64,000 nucleotides of DNA from Opeltia flavorubescens. Taxonomy: Eukaryota > Ascomycota > Lecanoromycetes > Teloschistales > Teloschistaceae. The DNA is taken from positions 1,469,755 through 1,533,754 of the forward strand of contig KE546976.1 in NCBI GenBank assembly GCA_000442125.1, read 5' to 3'. The notes under the pieces are model-generated. The model had not been told where the DNA came from. It made no database searches and worked only from the letters and a program-made list of their open reading frames with translations. The translations under genes were made by a program, and so were the position numbers. Positions 32,791-43,689 of this stretch are shown one piece after another; within the stretch, counting starts at the first letter, position 1, and every line of letters begins with the position of its first letter.

Positions 32791-33784
32791 TGTTCAACGT
32801 TGACGATGTTATTGGGCTAAAGGGGGCTTTGTCTGAGGAGGGCGGTGATGGCCGAAGCGCCTGCGGTGATGGAGTAAAGTCAGTCAGGTCTGGAAGAACG
32901 TTTTTTTGGGTGTGGGAGCAGGCTGGCACTGGGTTCAGAAGGTATGTATTGGGTTTTCGACTGGCGCTCAAGTACAGACAGGATTTCGACTGACTTTTTG
33001 ACCGCTTACCACTTGAAATCTCCCTTTGAGCAATAATCTGATCACCGGTAAATGCCTGGCTGTTGAGAAGTCCTCGAGATCATTATGGCCATTTGTGAGT
33101 TGTACGTGCGCGTCAAGGCGGGTAATTTGGAAAGTATTATGTTCAAGTATGCGTGAATGCTAAAGATGAAGATATTAATTGATTAGAAACACAACCTTTT
33201 CAATTCGCGAATATCAAAAGACTCTTCGGTTCTGATCTCGGTTCCCCGCTTCTACCACCCGGCATCTCTTATCCTCTTCACAGACTGCAGTCTTGCCCGC
33301 TTCCTGCTCTATCTGGCCCACTCAAAGGTCGCACGTGCAATGGCTTTCATCACGAATGTCGCCATATACTTGCTCAAAAGCGCATTCGCATGCTACAACC
33401 AGCAAAGCACCACTTGACATTGCCCTCGAGACGGCAACAAAGACATCGGTTCCACCATAGCACTACTCGAGTATTCCAAGGCGGACGGCCAGCCTTCACA
33501 TCCTCTACTGATGGTGAGATCTGCCTCAGATGATATGTCGATTGGGGAACAGGGGAATCCGACAACGGTTGTCCAGGTTCCACAACGGTGGACGTTTGAC
33601 CTTCACATCCTCTACGAATCGGGTACCCACACCGGGACAAATTCACCAAAGGAAAGGAAGACGGATGCTTCGGAATGAAGTTGGAAAGATTACAAGCCAA
33701 TGATAATATGTGGAAATTGGGTACAGGAAGTGGATTGTTGCTACCATCAAAGGCGCGAACTCCACGGTGACACCATTCTGTCGC

Positions 33785-34135
33785 TCAATGCTCCTTGAAC
33801 ACCAACTCAATGTCTCCAACCATTGACCATGCCATCCGGTTTGCAGCACTTTTCATCCTATCTATAAGCGAGTCATGTTTCTCGGAAAGGCGAGCCTCAT
33901 CTTCGTAACCAAGATCACCCAGACGTTTCACCAGCTCTTGATCAGTTCGATCAATACTCTGCTCGATCTGGAGGTAGTCTCNATTGAGATGCCCCAATTG
34001 GGTCCCTTTCATGAAGAATTTGTACTTCTCCTGGGGTGTGGAATTGCTCAAAAATTGCCGTGCCATATCCTGAGTTAGAACATTCATCGGGTTGTCAATA
34101 TGAAGGGCGAAATAGTCGCAGATTTCCTCCAGTCC
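33785..34135 (-). pseudogene. SMC6 (SMC5/6 complex) fragment
   Basis: About 117 codons on the minus strand read LEEICDYFALHIDNPMNVL, then TQDMARQFLSNSTPQEKYKF, FMKGTQLGHLN, DYLQIEQSIDRTDQELVK and finally NRMAWSMVGDIELVFKEH before a stop. This is the segment of Smc6 just after the ATPase head Walker A region and into the first coiled coil, whose known hallmark is NP-x-x-x-LTQD-x-AR-x-FL followed by KY-x-x-FMKG-x-QL. Neither the Walker A part nor the hinge or C-terminal head is found nearby, so it is a fragment, not a gene. One base (33982) is ambiguous within it. A functional SMC6 must exist elsewhere if the genome is complete. Confidence 0.8.
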
Positions 34136-34381
34136 CTGTCTGAAGCAAGTGCAATATCCATAAGACCGTCAAGTACGGCCTTGATTGTCAGAGATTTGGG
34201 CTTAAACATTGTTGGCTGGCTCATACGACTTTGTCATTCTTGACAACATTCAAGCTTCTACCAGTAGCCTCTCCCAGCACTCTTCATTATCAGTGCTTCA
34301 CCTCTCCAACTTGTCGTGGAAGAGGCGGTCATCGGATCTCCATGCCAGCTCCGAATTCCGAATTCAGCCAGCGCAAAAGAT

Positions 34382-35307
34382 TCACGACTTCCATTTCGAG
34401 ATATACCCCATATCCCCTTGAGATGAGTCTGCGGCTGTATGAAAGGAATCGAAACTTGGGGAGAACGGGCCTTGTTGATACNCANCAGGCTTCGTATCTG
34501 GCTCNGGTCGATGGATGTCTTGTTCCTTTGCTTGTTCATTTTGCCAGTCATCGGATGCTTGGGCAAGAATGGTCTCCAGTGAGGAAGGATGCGCCCTCAT
34601 AGAGGGGTTTGACCGTAGGTCTCCCAGAAATTTGGAGACTGACATTGACATGGCTGTTTTCAACCGACTTGGTTGCGGGGGATGTTGAGCTTTGGTCTTG
34701 GGGGGAAGGGAGGACAAGGGAGTGTGAGGATTGACATTCGGTCTTGAAGAGTTTGGCAGGTGGTAACTCGTAATGTGATGGAAAGGCAGCTCCTGAGACC
34801 GCCGTCGTACATGGGCTTTGAAGATGGCGAACGGACCCGGACCCATCGTACTCAGGAAAGTCGGGGATGGCCGATATGATATGGGTGACTTCATCCATTG
34901 CGACGACCGCGGCGTTCAGATTTGTGAAGGTTTTGGCGCAGACGTAGCGTTCGATGCTGCCGGAGTACAAGCTAGTCTCACACAGGCACCAAATCTTATG
35001 AACATTGCAGTCTGGGAGAAGCCAGCTCAGCTGCAGACGAAAGATCTGATCTTTCGAGAGCTGAAGCATGTTGGTCGCAGCGTCGCCATCCAACTTGTAA
35101 TGGGATGGATTGTGTCCCAGCCGAATCCTTGTATCGAAGCTGAGGCGAGGGACAGACATCGCAACTTGCATAGATAAAAGCTGTGTAGTGAGAGAGCAAC
35201 CGCCCGGAAGATGTTGAATGATCGAAGAGCGATGTGATTACTTCATGACCAGGAGCCACTATGAACCATTTGGATCCGTATCGTGGAGGAACGTCCCAGA
35301 AAGCCAT
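34382..35307 (-). pseudogene. Unrecognised coding relic in three overlapping frames
   Basis: ATG at 35307 opens MAFWDVPPRYGSKWFIVAPG and continues to about 35180; the protein-like reading then shifts to another frame (LSKDQIFRLQLSWLLPDCN, AAVVAMDEVTHIISAIPDFP) until about 34640, and again to a third (SKFLGDLRSNPSMRAHPSSL, ending ISKWKS at 34382). I found no splice sites that explain the shifts, so frameshifts or assembly errors are likely; ambiguous bases lie at 34482, 34485 and 34505. No family recognised. Confidence 0.45.
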
Positions 35308-35803
35308 CGTTTCGCTGTGTGTAGATTGCAGATTGTACCAAGCCCAATTTCTAAACTCTTTTCCAGGTCACTGTAAGAAGTAATTAGCGACGACATCAAG
35401 TGACGGGCTGATCATAATATACTTGGACCACTGGTGACGGTTGTACCAAAGGTGACGATATCCTGTGAAATCTCGGCAGACTCAGACGTCGCTGTCCGAT
35501 CCATGTGCCGTGGGTTGAAGCAGAATCTTGGACATGGACCTTGTCCTCGTTAGAATGTGTCTAGATAGCGTGCGGAGGTAGATGTACTTCACCCTCTTGG
35601 CAACTCATCACGACTATGAAAAAGTGTGAGAATGATGGATGGTGTGGATGAGGAAGAAGGAAGAAGAAAGGAAGAAGCAGGTTGTTTAAGTCTTGGAAGG
35701 AGGAGGCCAAGTAAAATCGAGAAGGAAAGAGCAAATTGAGAATAGGGGAAGGAGCGAATTCTCTCAAATGAAAGCGGAAGGTACGTACCATGGCAAGGTT
35801 TGG

Positions 35804-35828
35804 TGCCGAAGATCAGCCGATTCCGCAA
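35804..35828 (+). repeat. Dispersed 26-nt motif, copy 4
   Basis: TGCCGAA-GATCAGCCGA-TTCCGCAA. An inverted copy stands 3.0 kb away at 38834-38858, so the RecQ relics and the Gln-rich gene lie between an inverted pair. Confidence 0.5.
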
Positions 35829-35877
35829 ATTTCCCAATCTTATTCCACACAATCAATTGTCACCGCACTTCCAATGA

Positions 35878-36165
35878 CACCTCAACACCGTCTACAAACA
35901 AGGCAAGCGTTCCCTCATTGACGAAGCCAATTGTATCTCCACGACTTCCCCAGCTTATGCAGGCGGCGCAGCATCCCTCAAGTGGCTTTCTTGCCACCGA
36001 CAAGAGCGGCACTGACTCAATATCTATTGTCGATTGTACTAGCAACGACACAGAAGCAAGAGTGGACAACGACCAGACCTCCTCCTCATCGATCGCCTCA
36101 CTCCTTGCTACACCTTCCCCACCTTCCCCACCGTCCCCATAATCTGCCTCACCGCAACACGGCCT
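35878..36165 (+). pseudogene. RecQ-type helicase relic 1 (motifs II and III)
   Basis: In frame 1 the sequence reads HLNTVYKQGKRSLIDEANCI at 35878-35937; LIDEANCIS corresponds to the RecQ motif II (DEAH) with His changed to Asn. At 36124-36165, FPTVPIICLTATRP corresponds to motif III (FP-x-VPI-x-x-LTATA). Between them lies a segment (about 35953-36075) that recurs in relics downstream. The reading is interrupted by stops and frame changes. Confidence 0.65.
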
Positions 36166-36432
36166 GTAAGCTGGGTATATCATAGGTGTTTTACCCTTGG
36201 GGTAGCCATCTTCGTCGACAAGAGCAGCACTGACTCAATATCTATTGTCGATTGTACTAGCAACGACATAGAAGCATGGTGAGTGCAATGCCCCCATTCC
36301 CTTCTCCCTAAGCTTCACTAAAGTCGATTCAGTCTCTTCAGCCCCGGACCATCGTCTTCCTTCCTCTCTACTTCCATGCTTGGCGACAGATGGCTTAACG
36401 GAGCTGAGAATTGCTTATACACCTGTCGATAG

Positions 36433-36640
36433 TGTGGCCACCCACGAACCCGACTTCTCTACATTACCCCCGAGTACACACTCACCGAAAACTTTCGCAA
36501 GCACCTCAATACCGTCTACACCCAAGACGAACTCTCCCGCACCACCATTGACGAAGCCCATTGCATCTCCGACTAAGGTTACGATAAACGGCGTCCGTAC
36601 ATCCACCTCTCCTACTTCCATTCTACCTTGCTCACACCTC
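36433..36640 (+). pseudogene. RecQ-type helicase relic 2 (motif Ia-II region)
   Basis: One frame reads CGHPRTRLLYITPEYTLTEN, FRKHLNTVYTQDEL and SRTTIDEAHCISD, then a TAA at 36574 where RecQ proteins have Trp (DEAHCxSxWGHDFRP), then GYDKRRPYIHLSYF. LLYITPE matches the conserved LLYVTPE motif of RecQ. It is a broken, partial copy. Confidence 0.75.
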
Positions 36641-36859
36641 ACCACAAATCCCACCACGACCTGTACGCTGATTACATCGATTCTGGCGTCGGGTCATGAT
36701 GACCATCGATGAAAGTACCGTCAAGAGAACAACCTATCCTCTGAAGATAGTTCACAATCTACAGTTCAACATGAAGAGGGGACCATGGTATATGGGCATA
36801 TCTATTGTTATTGGTATTGATACTGATAATTCAATTTCAGTATAGTCCCCAAGACCAAC

Positions 36860-37285
36860 CTCCAATAGTTTATGCAGGCGGCGTAGCATCCTTCAATTAT
36901 CTTCCTTACCACCAACAAGAGTGGCACTGACTCAAAAATGTCGATTGTACTAGCAACTACATCGTCCTGCTCTCCTCCACCTCAACATCCCCACGTCCCT
37001 ATAATCTGCCTCACCGCAATACGGCTCCTTTACAGGAAATATCAGATCATTCTCTCTTTGGTCTCGCCGACAAGAGCGGCACTGACTCAATATCTAATAT
37101 CGATTGTACTAGCAACAACACAGAAGCAAGAGTAGACAATGGTCTCGTCGTGGTAAGCCAATATCGCTATACCCCTCCCCTTCAACAACGCTAACGCCTA
37201 CTCAGTCTCCTCGGTCATGTACCAANGCCACTTCCCCACCGTCCCCATAATCTGCCTCACCGCAATCCCGCATCAAATACACAAT
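36860..37285 (+). pseudogene. RecQ-type helicase relics 3 and 4 (motif III pieces)
   Basis: VPIICLTAI recurs at about 36993 and 37241 (the latter as HFPTVPIICLTAIP). A linking segment with GCACTGACTCAATATCTA and TCGATTGTACTAGCAAC is present here twice (36917, 37068) and also at 35998 and 36217, so fragments of the same gene were duplicated in tandem. An ambiguous base lies at 37226. Confidence 0.6.
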
Positions 37286-37737
37286 GGAACAAAACCTTGT
37301 GTGGCAGGGACACTTGGCAAAAACGTCCATACCCCATCAGGCTGAAGGAACGGATTCTTTGTGGCTTTTGTGCTTGTCGTTCTCGTGATGAGTTCGAAAA
37401 TGTTCGGGATGATCCACGAGACCAATCCCTGGATGGAGGATCTTCCACTTCGGCTTTAATATGAAGTTTCCCAACGTCTTCCTTGATGTTCAAAGGTCAT
37501 AGCAGAGGTCCGAGAAGGGGACGAGCAGGGGTCGGCAAAGTTCAGAAACTTCACTTGGGCAGTCCTCGGATGGGATTTGATACTATACCCAGAGTCAATC
37601 GCAGACCACATGTACCGAATGTCAATCCTCACACTCCTGTGCCCCAATCCCCTCAGATGAAAGCTCAACATCCCCCGCTGTACTCTCCTAGCCCTAGTCC
37701 ACAACATGGCCGAATGCCTTAGCCATCGCAAGTCACC

Positions 37738-38229
37738 ATGAACGGAGTTGGTCCTATCCCGCAAGGCAATTTCCCCCGTTACGGTGGACCATGGATGTAT
37801 TACCCTCCGTATTATGGTATAGCTTCAAATTATCCAGTCCGTGGTTTTGTCGCTGGCCGTTGGCAGATTGCCCCTCGAGCAAGCTACCATTTGCCTGGCG
37901 ACCCCGGGAGATGGACAATCGTCCGCGGTTGGCATATCCCTCGTCAGCAACTGTGGGGCGCCATGCTTCTCCAATGGCAGCGGCAGCGGCAGCAACAGCA
38001 ACAGCAACGACAGCAGCAGAATCGTGGCCATGCACCCCCTCGCCCTCGCCCTCAGCAACGCAACCAGCGCCCTCATTCTCTTCCCCAAGATCTTCTCTCT
38101 TCCTCGCCGGCGTTTCAGACGCAGCGTCCGGGGTCCTTGGCTGTAACGCCTGTAGTGAGCAGTGGTTGTACAAGTTGGGTGCAGAGCGTGGCTTCGCAGG
38201 TGTTGACGATCCGTCTCGGCCTCTCGTGA
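37738..38229 (+). CDS. Gln/Arg-rich protein, 163 aa, unknown
   Basis: Open frame from ATG 37738 (CACCATGA context) to TGA 38229. It starts MNGVGPIPQGNFPRYGGPWM, with a Tyr/Pro-rich YYPPYYGIASNYPVRGF, then a Trp-containing middle, a Gln/Arg run near residues 80-94 encoded by alternating CAG/CAA, and a Pro/Arg-rich tail. No known domain. After about 38000 a second frame on the same strand (GVLGCNACSEQWLYKLGAER) is also protein-like, so either a small intron or a frameshift may alter the C-terminus. It lies between the RecQ relics and more repeats; I regard it as a possible gene. Confidence 0.45.
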   Translation: MNGVGPIPQGNFPRYGGPWMYYPPYYGIASNYPVRGFVAGRWQIAPRASYHLPGDPGRWTIVRGWHIPRQQLWGAMLLQWQRQRQQQQQQRQQQNRGHAPPRPRPQQRNQRPHSLPQDLLSSSPAFQTQRPGSLAVTPVVSSGCTSWVQSVASQVLTIRLGLS

Positions 38230-38833
38230 TAGTGTGAGTAGAATGTCAGTACACCCGGATCAAGGAGATCACGAAGTCAGCGGTGGAAGCGTGTCGGGTT
38301 CAGGCACACTGTCTTTGGTTTGAGAGTAAACTGCTTGGTGTATGATGGTGCTGCTTAAGGTCTTCCATACGTGCAATACGTACTGGTCGCTGAGTAACGG
38401 CAGCGTTCCCACATTTGAGTCGACTGTTGTATATGAGCGTGTTGCTCTATCGTGGTGTAGGCGTGCTGGCCGGAGTATCGTGATGATATTCTTTCGTGCC
38501 TCGAGTAGAAACCATCGTAATGGAAGAGGTTCGATCCCCAAATCCCACTCAACTATGTCCTGCCAATGATTGTAATACCTGGTCCATCTCTTACTCCACC
38601 TCTTTCATTGATACCTTGCCGTGGGGCTGCTCGTCGCTTCGTGGTTTGGGGAAGTCGGGTAATTGGGAGATGTGCCATTGGTATGCGTCGGCTTGGGTAA
38701 CAGTGGTTCTGTGTGAGGCAGAGTTTCCTTCGATGAGGTGGTTCAGAGTCGTAGGATGGTTGTCTGAGTGCAGGTCGTCCAATCATGTTTGTCTCGAGTG
38801 GATGGGTCAGTGTCCAAGGTGATTGCCGTGATC

Positions 38834-38858
38834 TGCGGAGTCGGTTAATATTCGGCTA
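38834..38858 (-). repeat. Dispersed 26-nt motif, copy 5 (inverted)
   Basis: TGCGGAGTCGG-TTAATATTCGGCTA on the + strand, the reverse complement form of the motif at 26155. It precedes the gene remnant at 39018 by about 160 bp. Confidence 0.5.
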
Positions 38859-39017
38859 ATTTAATCCGCATTTTGATCAAATTTCTTTTTGGACCATCGA
38901 ATCACCACCATCACCAACTTCGACCCGAGCCCTATTTTCTACCCGACATTGAGATAACTGTTATATCTCGACTTTCTCTAGAACAATTCACACCTCGCCT
39001 CATTCAGCGATTCAGAG

Positions 39018-39529
39018 AATGAGCTTCAGATCGACAATAATCGGGAACGATCACGAAGTCCCACGAAGCGAAATAACTCGACCAATACAAGCAGAAACAA
39101 CAAGGCAAATCCGGTCTTGATAGCGAAGGCATGATCCTGGTAGATGCGATAAGAGGTGGAGATTACCGTTCCAGGATGTGGGATCAAAGGTACGCTCTAG
39201 TTGCACAAGGTCGAAATCTCGAGGACTTGAGAACTGACATGCTACTGGAGAGACAGGATTTGGGCTCCTACCGGCGAGAACAAGAAGACCACGAGCAACA
39301 GCGACATTCCGAAATCGCTTACCCCCTCGCCTTCGCTTCCTCCCTCACCCTCATCCGCTCCTTCCTCTTCATCCTCACCCTCACCTGCGCCTCCGCAACC
39401 GCCTTCGTCCTTGTCCTCCGTCACCACCTCGGAGATTCCATCGTCGCTCAAGCAAAGGAAAGAGAATAAGGGAGGGAAGAGGAAAGCGGCTCCTGCCACA
39501 CAAGATTCCGTCAAGATTGTTCGGTAGTC
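39018..39529 (+). pseudogene. Small gene or gene remnant with one frame break
   Basis: An ATG at 39018 starts a short frame. From about 39090 another frame reads QKQQGKSGLDSEGMILVDAI, RGGDYRSRMWDQRYALVAQG and RNLEDLRTDMLLERQ. From about 39265 a third reads APTGENKKTTSNSDIPKS, a Ser/Pro-rich tract, and a basic tail KQRKENKGGKRKAAPATQDS to a TAG at 39527-39529. The order (charged helix, Ser/Pro linker, basic tail) is protein-like, but the joins need introns or frameshifts that I could not place. A competing frame with a hydrophobic stretch (39131-39469) is probably an artefact of the Ser/Pro codons. Confidence 0.4.
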
Positions 39530-40230
39530 AACGGATATCAGAGGAAGAGCCAAGCATGGAGACACCTCTTTCTGTTTGAACGGCATCTACAACACGGGGT
39601 GGTGGGGCAGGTCCGCGACACCAGCACCCAATTAAAAACATAATCTACAAACTTGATGGCAACACGGGGAACGTGGAAGTCTTGGAATAGATGGACGCCC
39701 ACATCCCTCGGCGTGGGAGACAACAAAGTCGTGGACGGCACGGGGACTGTGGAAGTCAAAGATGAATTGACGCTGAAGCTACCAAATCCCTCTATATAAG
39801 CGACAACAAGTTTCCAAGACAGCCATTTTCTCTCATCTTCCCTTGATTTGTATGCGCCTCACCAAGACGACAGAAATGTAGACAGAAGGCATTCCGATCA
39901 TTCTTAGTGATGCCAATGTAGTCTTTCAGTAATGAAAGGTAAGCTTCGACAAGTTACCATCGAGGCCGCAAGTGGTAGTCATGGATTCACCAGTTCACAC
40001 CTTGGGGCTATATTGTTCCAAATCCATCTTCTTTAGTCGTGGTCTACTCTACACTCTTGTTCCCTTTTTTTCAACTCGATACGACGAAATCTCATCATTC
40101 CACGGTCTTTTAACTCAATTCCGCTTCCATAAACATTTTCATTGAGACAATCGTTTTCGAAAGGCATCAGTGGGTAGACCATTCCTTTGACCAATGACCT
40201 CGATCATCGACGACATTATTCTATCCAAGA
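39530..40230. other. Non-coding with short internal repeats
   Basis: ACACGGGG and GTGGAAGTC phrases recur (39590-39770), suggesting a worn minisatellite. No gene supported. Confidence 0.4.
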
Positions 40231-40471
40231 GTCTCCGGAGATAGGATTTAGATGGACTCTTTTTTTTTTTTTTTTTCCCCCTTCCCCTTCCCTGATCTCC
40301 AGGGTCTCGTCTCAGGGTCTCCCACCGGTCTACCCGGCACTTGGAAATACTATATATTACACAGTAGGGTATAGGGAGGGTGGTGGGGGAGGAATGGCCT
40401 CCGGCCATGACGGTGGGATTAAAAAGAACGGAGATGTAGACAAAAGCATAAAGAACAGGACCCTACCTTTG
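40231..40471 (-). mobile_element. SINE-like element, subfamily 2, copy C
   Basis: On the + strand: GTCTCCGGAGATAGGATTTA, GATGGACTC, a 17-base T-tract, then a body with TACCCGGCACTTGG, GGGTATAGGG, GGGTGGTGGGGGAGGAATGG, a hairpin ATGGCC-tcc-GGCCAT and CGGTGGGA, ending GACCCTACCTTTGG. It therefore runs body, A-tract, post-A segment on the minus strand. Flanked on the right by a 150-bp satellite (40595-41790). No open frame. Confidence 0.7.
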
Positions 40472-40594
40472 GATTCCCAGCAATGGTGTGCAGTAGTAGT
40501 GGCTTCTAGTCAGGGTAACAGTACCTTGGATAGATTGTAGACAGTAGCATTCCCAGCACGGCAAGTGTACATTGTGGGCATGCTGGAGATGGGG

Positions 40595-41790
40595 AAGCCC
40601 ACCGCTGAATCTATGGAGAATGGACATGAAGCCCGACGACCAGCAATGAATGGATGGAGGACAGACACGGCATCCACAGCTCACGATGACAGCGACAGAG
40701 TAAAGTATACTCCATTGGGAGCGAATGATCGAATCCCACTTAATGCCATGAAACAAGAACATGCTACCTGGACCTCCACGATACATCAGACACCAGGAAT
40801 GGCATCTATGGACTCAAGACGACAGTGGGGGTGGAGAAGAGACTGGAGAAGAACCCTGAGCAACAAATGGGAGTGGTCTAGTACGGCAGCATATTTTGGT
40901 GTCATGGAACGAATATTACAAGCTTTAGCCACGTCTACAATACATCTAGAGAACACATTTGGCAGCTATGGAGTCACATCGACAACAACGAGAACACCAG
41001 AGAGGACACTTCTTTGGAGGGACAGGTGGAGATAGTCTAGAGAACGATTGGATGGCATGAAACGAGCAGGGCACGAGTCTTAGAATTCTACGACGCATAC
41101 TAACACCAGATATAACATCTCCATAATCAAGGCGACGGTGACAGTGGATATGAGACGGCATCTGAGTAATGGATGGGATGGCCACACATGAGTCGACGTT
41201 ATACAACTAGTCGAGAACGCTCTACATCAAACTCTGCAACGTGTTCAGAGATCAGACATGCCATCCACAGAGCCTCAGCGGTGGTAGCAGAGGGGGGACC
41301 CTACATCTGGGCAGCAAACGGAGATGGTCGACAATGGTAGCACACGCCGACGTCATGGAACGAACGAAACACTCTACTTCGACCTCTATAATGCATCCCG
41401 AAACCACAAATGGCATTTACAGAGCCACAAAGACAGCAACGGAAGGAAAATGATGGTTTCTGACGGAAGAATGGGGATGACCCGAGCGGACGAGTCGATG
41501 CTATGAACGAACAGAACTTGGTACATCGACCTCCACAATACGTTGAGATGACGGACATGGCATTGACAGAGCCATAATGATAGTAGCAACGGAGAAGACA
41601 CTACATCTGAGCAGCAAACGGAAGTGGTTCACAGCAACAGTACACTTCAACGTTATGAAATGAGCAACACTCGCTCTACAGCAATCCCCGCGATATATCC
41701 AGAGACCAGATGTGACAGCTGCAATACCACGACCTGCTGACAGGGAACCCGGAGCCAGTCTCACCCCTGACCTGCACATAGGTCACCTGC
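40595..41790 (+). repeat. Degenerate satellite, period about 150 bp, eight units
   Basis: Units carry ATGGAACGAA or ATGAAACRAG near their start, followed by CGACCTCTATAATGCATC- and CAGAGCCAC-like blocks. Unit anchors fall at 40745, 40897, 41054, 41206, 41353, 41504 and 41654, with an older one near 40600; spacings are 152, 157, 152, 147, 151 and 150. CTACATCTGRGCAGCAAACG links 41302 and 41609, two units apart. Confidence 0.75.
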
Positions 41791-42099
41791 CTCATACAGA
41801 AACACACACGACTACAGTTTGGAGATAGCTAAATAGCTGAATTGCCTACAAGACCCACCTCGAAGAACAGCTACTACGACATAGCCATATAGAAGGTACG
41901 TTTGAGTGTGAATAAGATTGATGGTGCATTTAACCTACTAACAAGTCGTTCATAGCCAGAACTACTCCTGCAAAGAATGCTGCCTCAAATCACACGACAC
42001 CACAAGCGAACCCACGATGACAGGAGGATGGATTGGGACAAGAGAAGGAAGGACATACAAATATATAACTGCCAATTGAAAAAGGGACACAGCAGTTCT

Positions 42100-42640
42100 A
42101 ACAGGTTGACCGTGGCGACAAGCAGAGGAGCGGGAGAGCTGCAGTTGATGAGGAGGTTCACACTCAAGGATGGAGAGGCGATGAGGGTGCTGTGGAGGGA
42201 GAAAGACCAGAAGTGCAGGTCCACAACGGAACAGAAGAAGCGGGAATACATTGAGAAGCCAGAGGTGCATGGGAGTGAGAGTTGGCAGGTCGACCGTGGC
42301 GATAAGATGATATTGGGATAGCTGGAGTTGATGAAGATCTTGACACGGACGGAACAGGTTGGAGAGTCGCTGAAGGCGTTGAGAGGCTTGCGGAGTGGGA
42401 GAGACGAGGAGAGGTCGGACAAGAAGGCGGATTCCGGGTCCAGAATGGAGATCAAGAAAAATGAAAGGGAGTGCACGGGGAAGCCGCAATGGATGGGGGG
42501 TTTGACGCAGGAGAGACCGGGTAGAGAGGCGTTGAAGGCGATGTGGAAGGGGAGTGACAAGAAGTTCAGATTGGTAGAGAGCTCAGAGAAGAGAATCAGA
42601 AGTACATTGAGAAGCCAGATGTGCATGAGGGTGAGTGCCA
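42100..42640 (+). repeat. Degenerate satellite, period about 175-187 bp, three units
   Basis: RCCGTGGCGAYAAG followed by AGCTGSAGTTGATGA recurs at 42110 and 42293; TACATTGAGAAGCCAGAKGT recurs at 42248 and 42603, two units apart. The long minus-strand frame across it is a by-product of the repeats. Confidence 0.6.
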
Positions 42641-42779
42641 GCTTCGAAAATTATTGCGAATATTACTGACGAAGCCACAGACGCCGATCAGGCTTGCAAT
42701 AGAAGAGAACCCACAACAACACCTCCAGACGAAAAGGGTCATCCTAATACTACATGGTGGCCCTCGTTGAGACTGAAGA

Positions 42780-43400
42780 GTTCCATGACATACGCTATCG
42801 AGTCACCGAGAAAAGAATACTGAAGGAAATTAACGGTGCAAGTGGTACGAAGTGTCCTATCAGAGTCGACATACGCTATCGAGCCACAGAGAAAGAAGGC
42901 AGATTGAGGGATCAATTGTGCATGTGGTTGAATGGTGCGAGGGGTGGAAAGTTTGCGATCAGAGTCGGAATCTGCTGCCGTGACACCGATGCTGCTGGCA
43001 TCAAGCATCCCATCAAAGTCGACATACCGTTGTCACCACATGCACAGTCTGATCATCCAGGCCGCGCTCGGAGAAGACTTCCAGACGACAATAGCTAAAG
43101 AGCCGGAACGGAGAATCACCTGAATGGGTCAACGGTGCAAGTGGTATAAAGTATCCCATCAAAGTCAGTATACGCCACCCAGCCGTGTACCAAGAAATCT
43201 AATTAACTCGGGTCAAGTTTCGATGCCGTGTCAGGCTGCAGAGCCGAGTATGACGTCCTCGACGAGACCACGGAGGGAGAGGATTGAAAATGGTCGATAA
43301 AGCAGATTGTATTCGAAGATGTATACTATCAAAGTCGACATAGCATTATCGCAGCAAAAGCGCAGTCTGATCATTCGAGCCGAGCTTGGATTGTGCGTAT
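42780..43400 (+). repeat. Minisatellite with GACATACGCTATCGAG units
   Basis: Units beginning GACATACGCTATCGAG or a variant and ending in TCARAGTC occur near 42786, 42869, 42968, 43020, 43169 and 43337. Unit length is uneven (52-168 bp), so some units are compound or deleted. Confidence 0.5.
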
Positions 43401-43689
43401 ACGAGTCCCCACCCGCCTCAAAGCACGCCAGCTGACGTCGAGCTAGGATTACAAGGGCTCAACTTGCAGACAGATTGGAGATGAGAACAACCCGATCACA
43501 GAGACACGTGAGCCAGACAACAGCTTGAACATGGGTAGGGTACAGATTTTGAATCTAGCGAATTCCCATGGAGGAGGATCACGAGGCAAAAAGAGAAAGT
43601 CCAATCAAATAAGCATTGAAGAGTCGTTAGAGAGGGGATTGATGAGGAAACAAATTATTATTCAAGAAATAATCAGGCTCAATCTGGAT

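Noticed and set aside
41962-42626. Long minus-strand Leu/Ser/Pro frames over 42 kb
   Set aside because: They are produced by the degenerate 175-187 bp satellite; composition follows the repeat and not a protein family.
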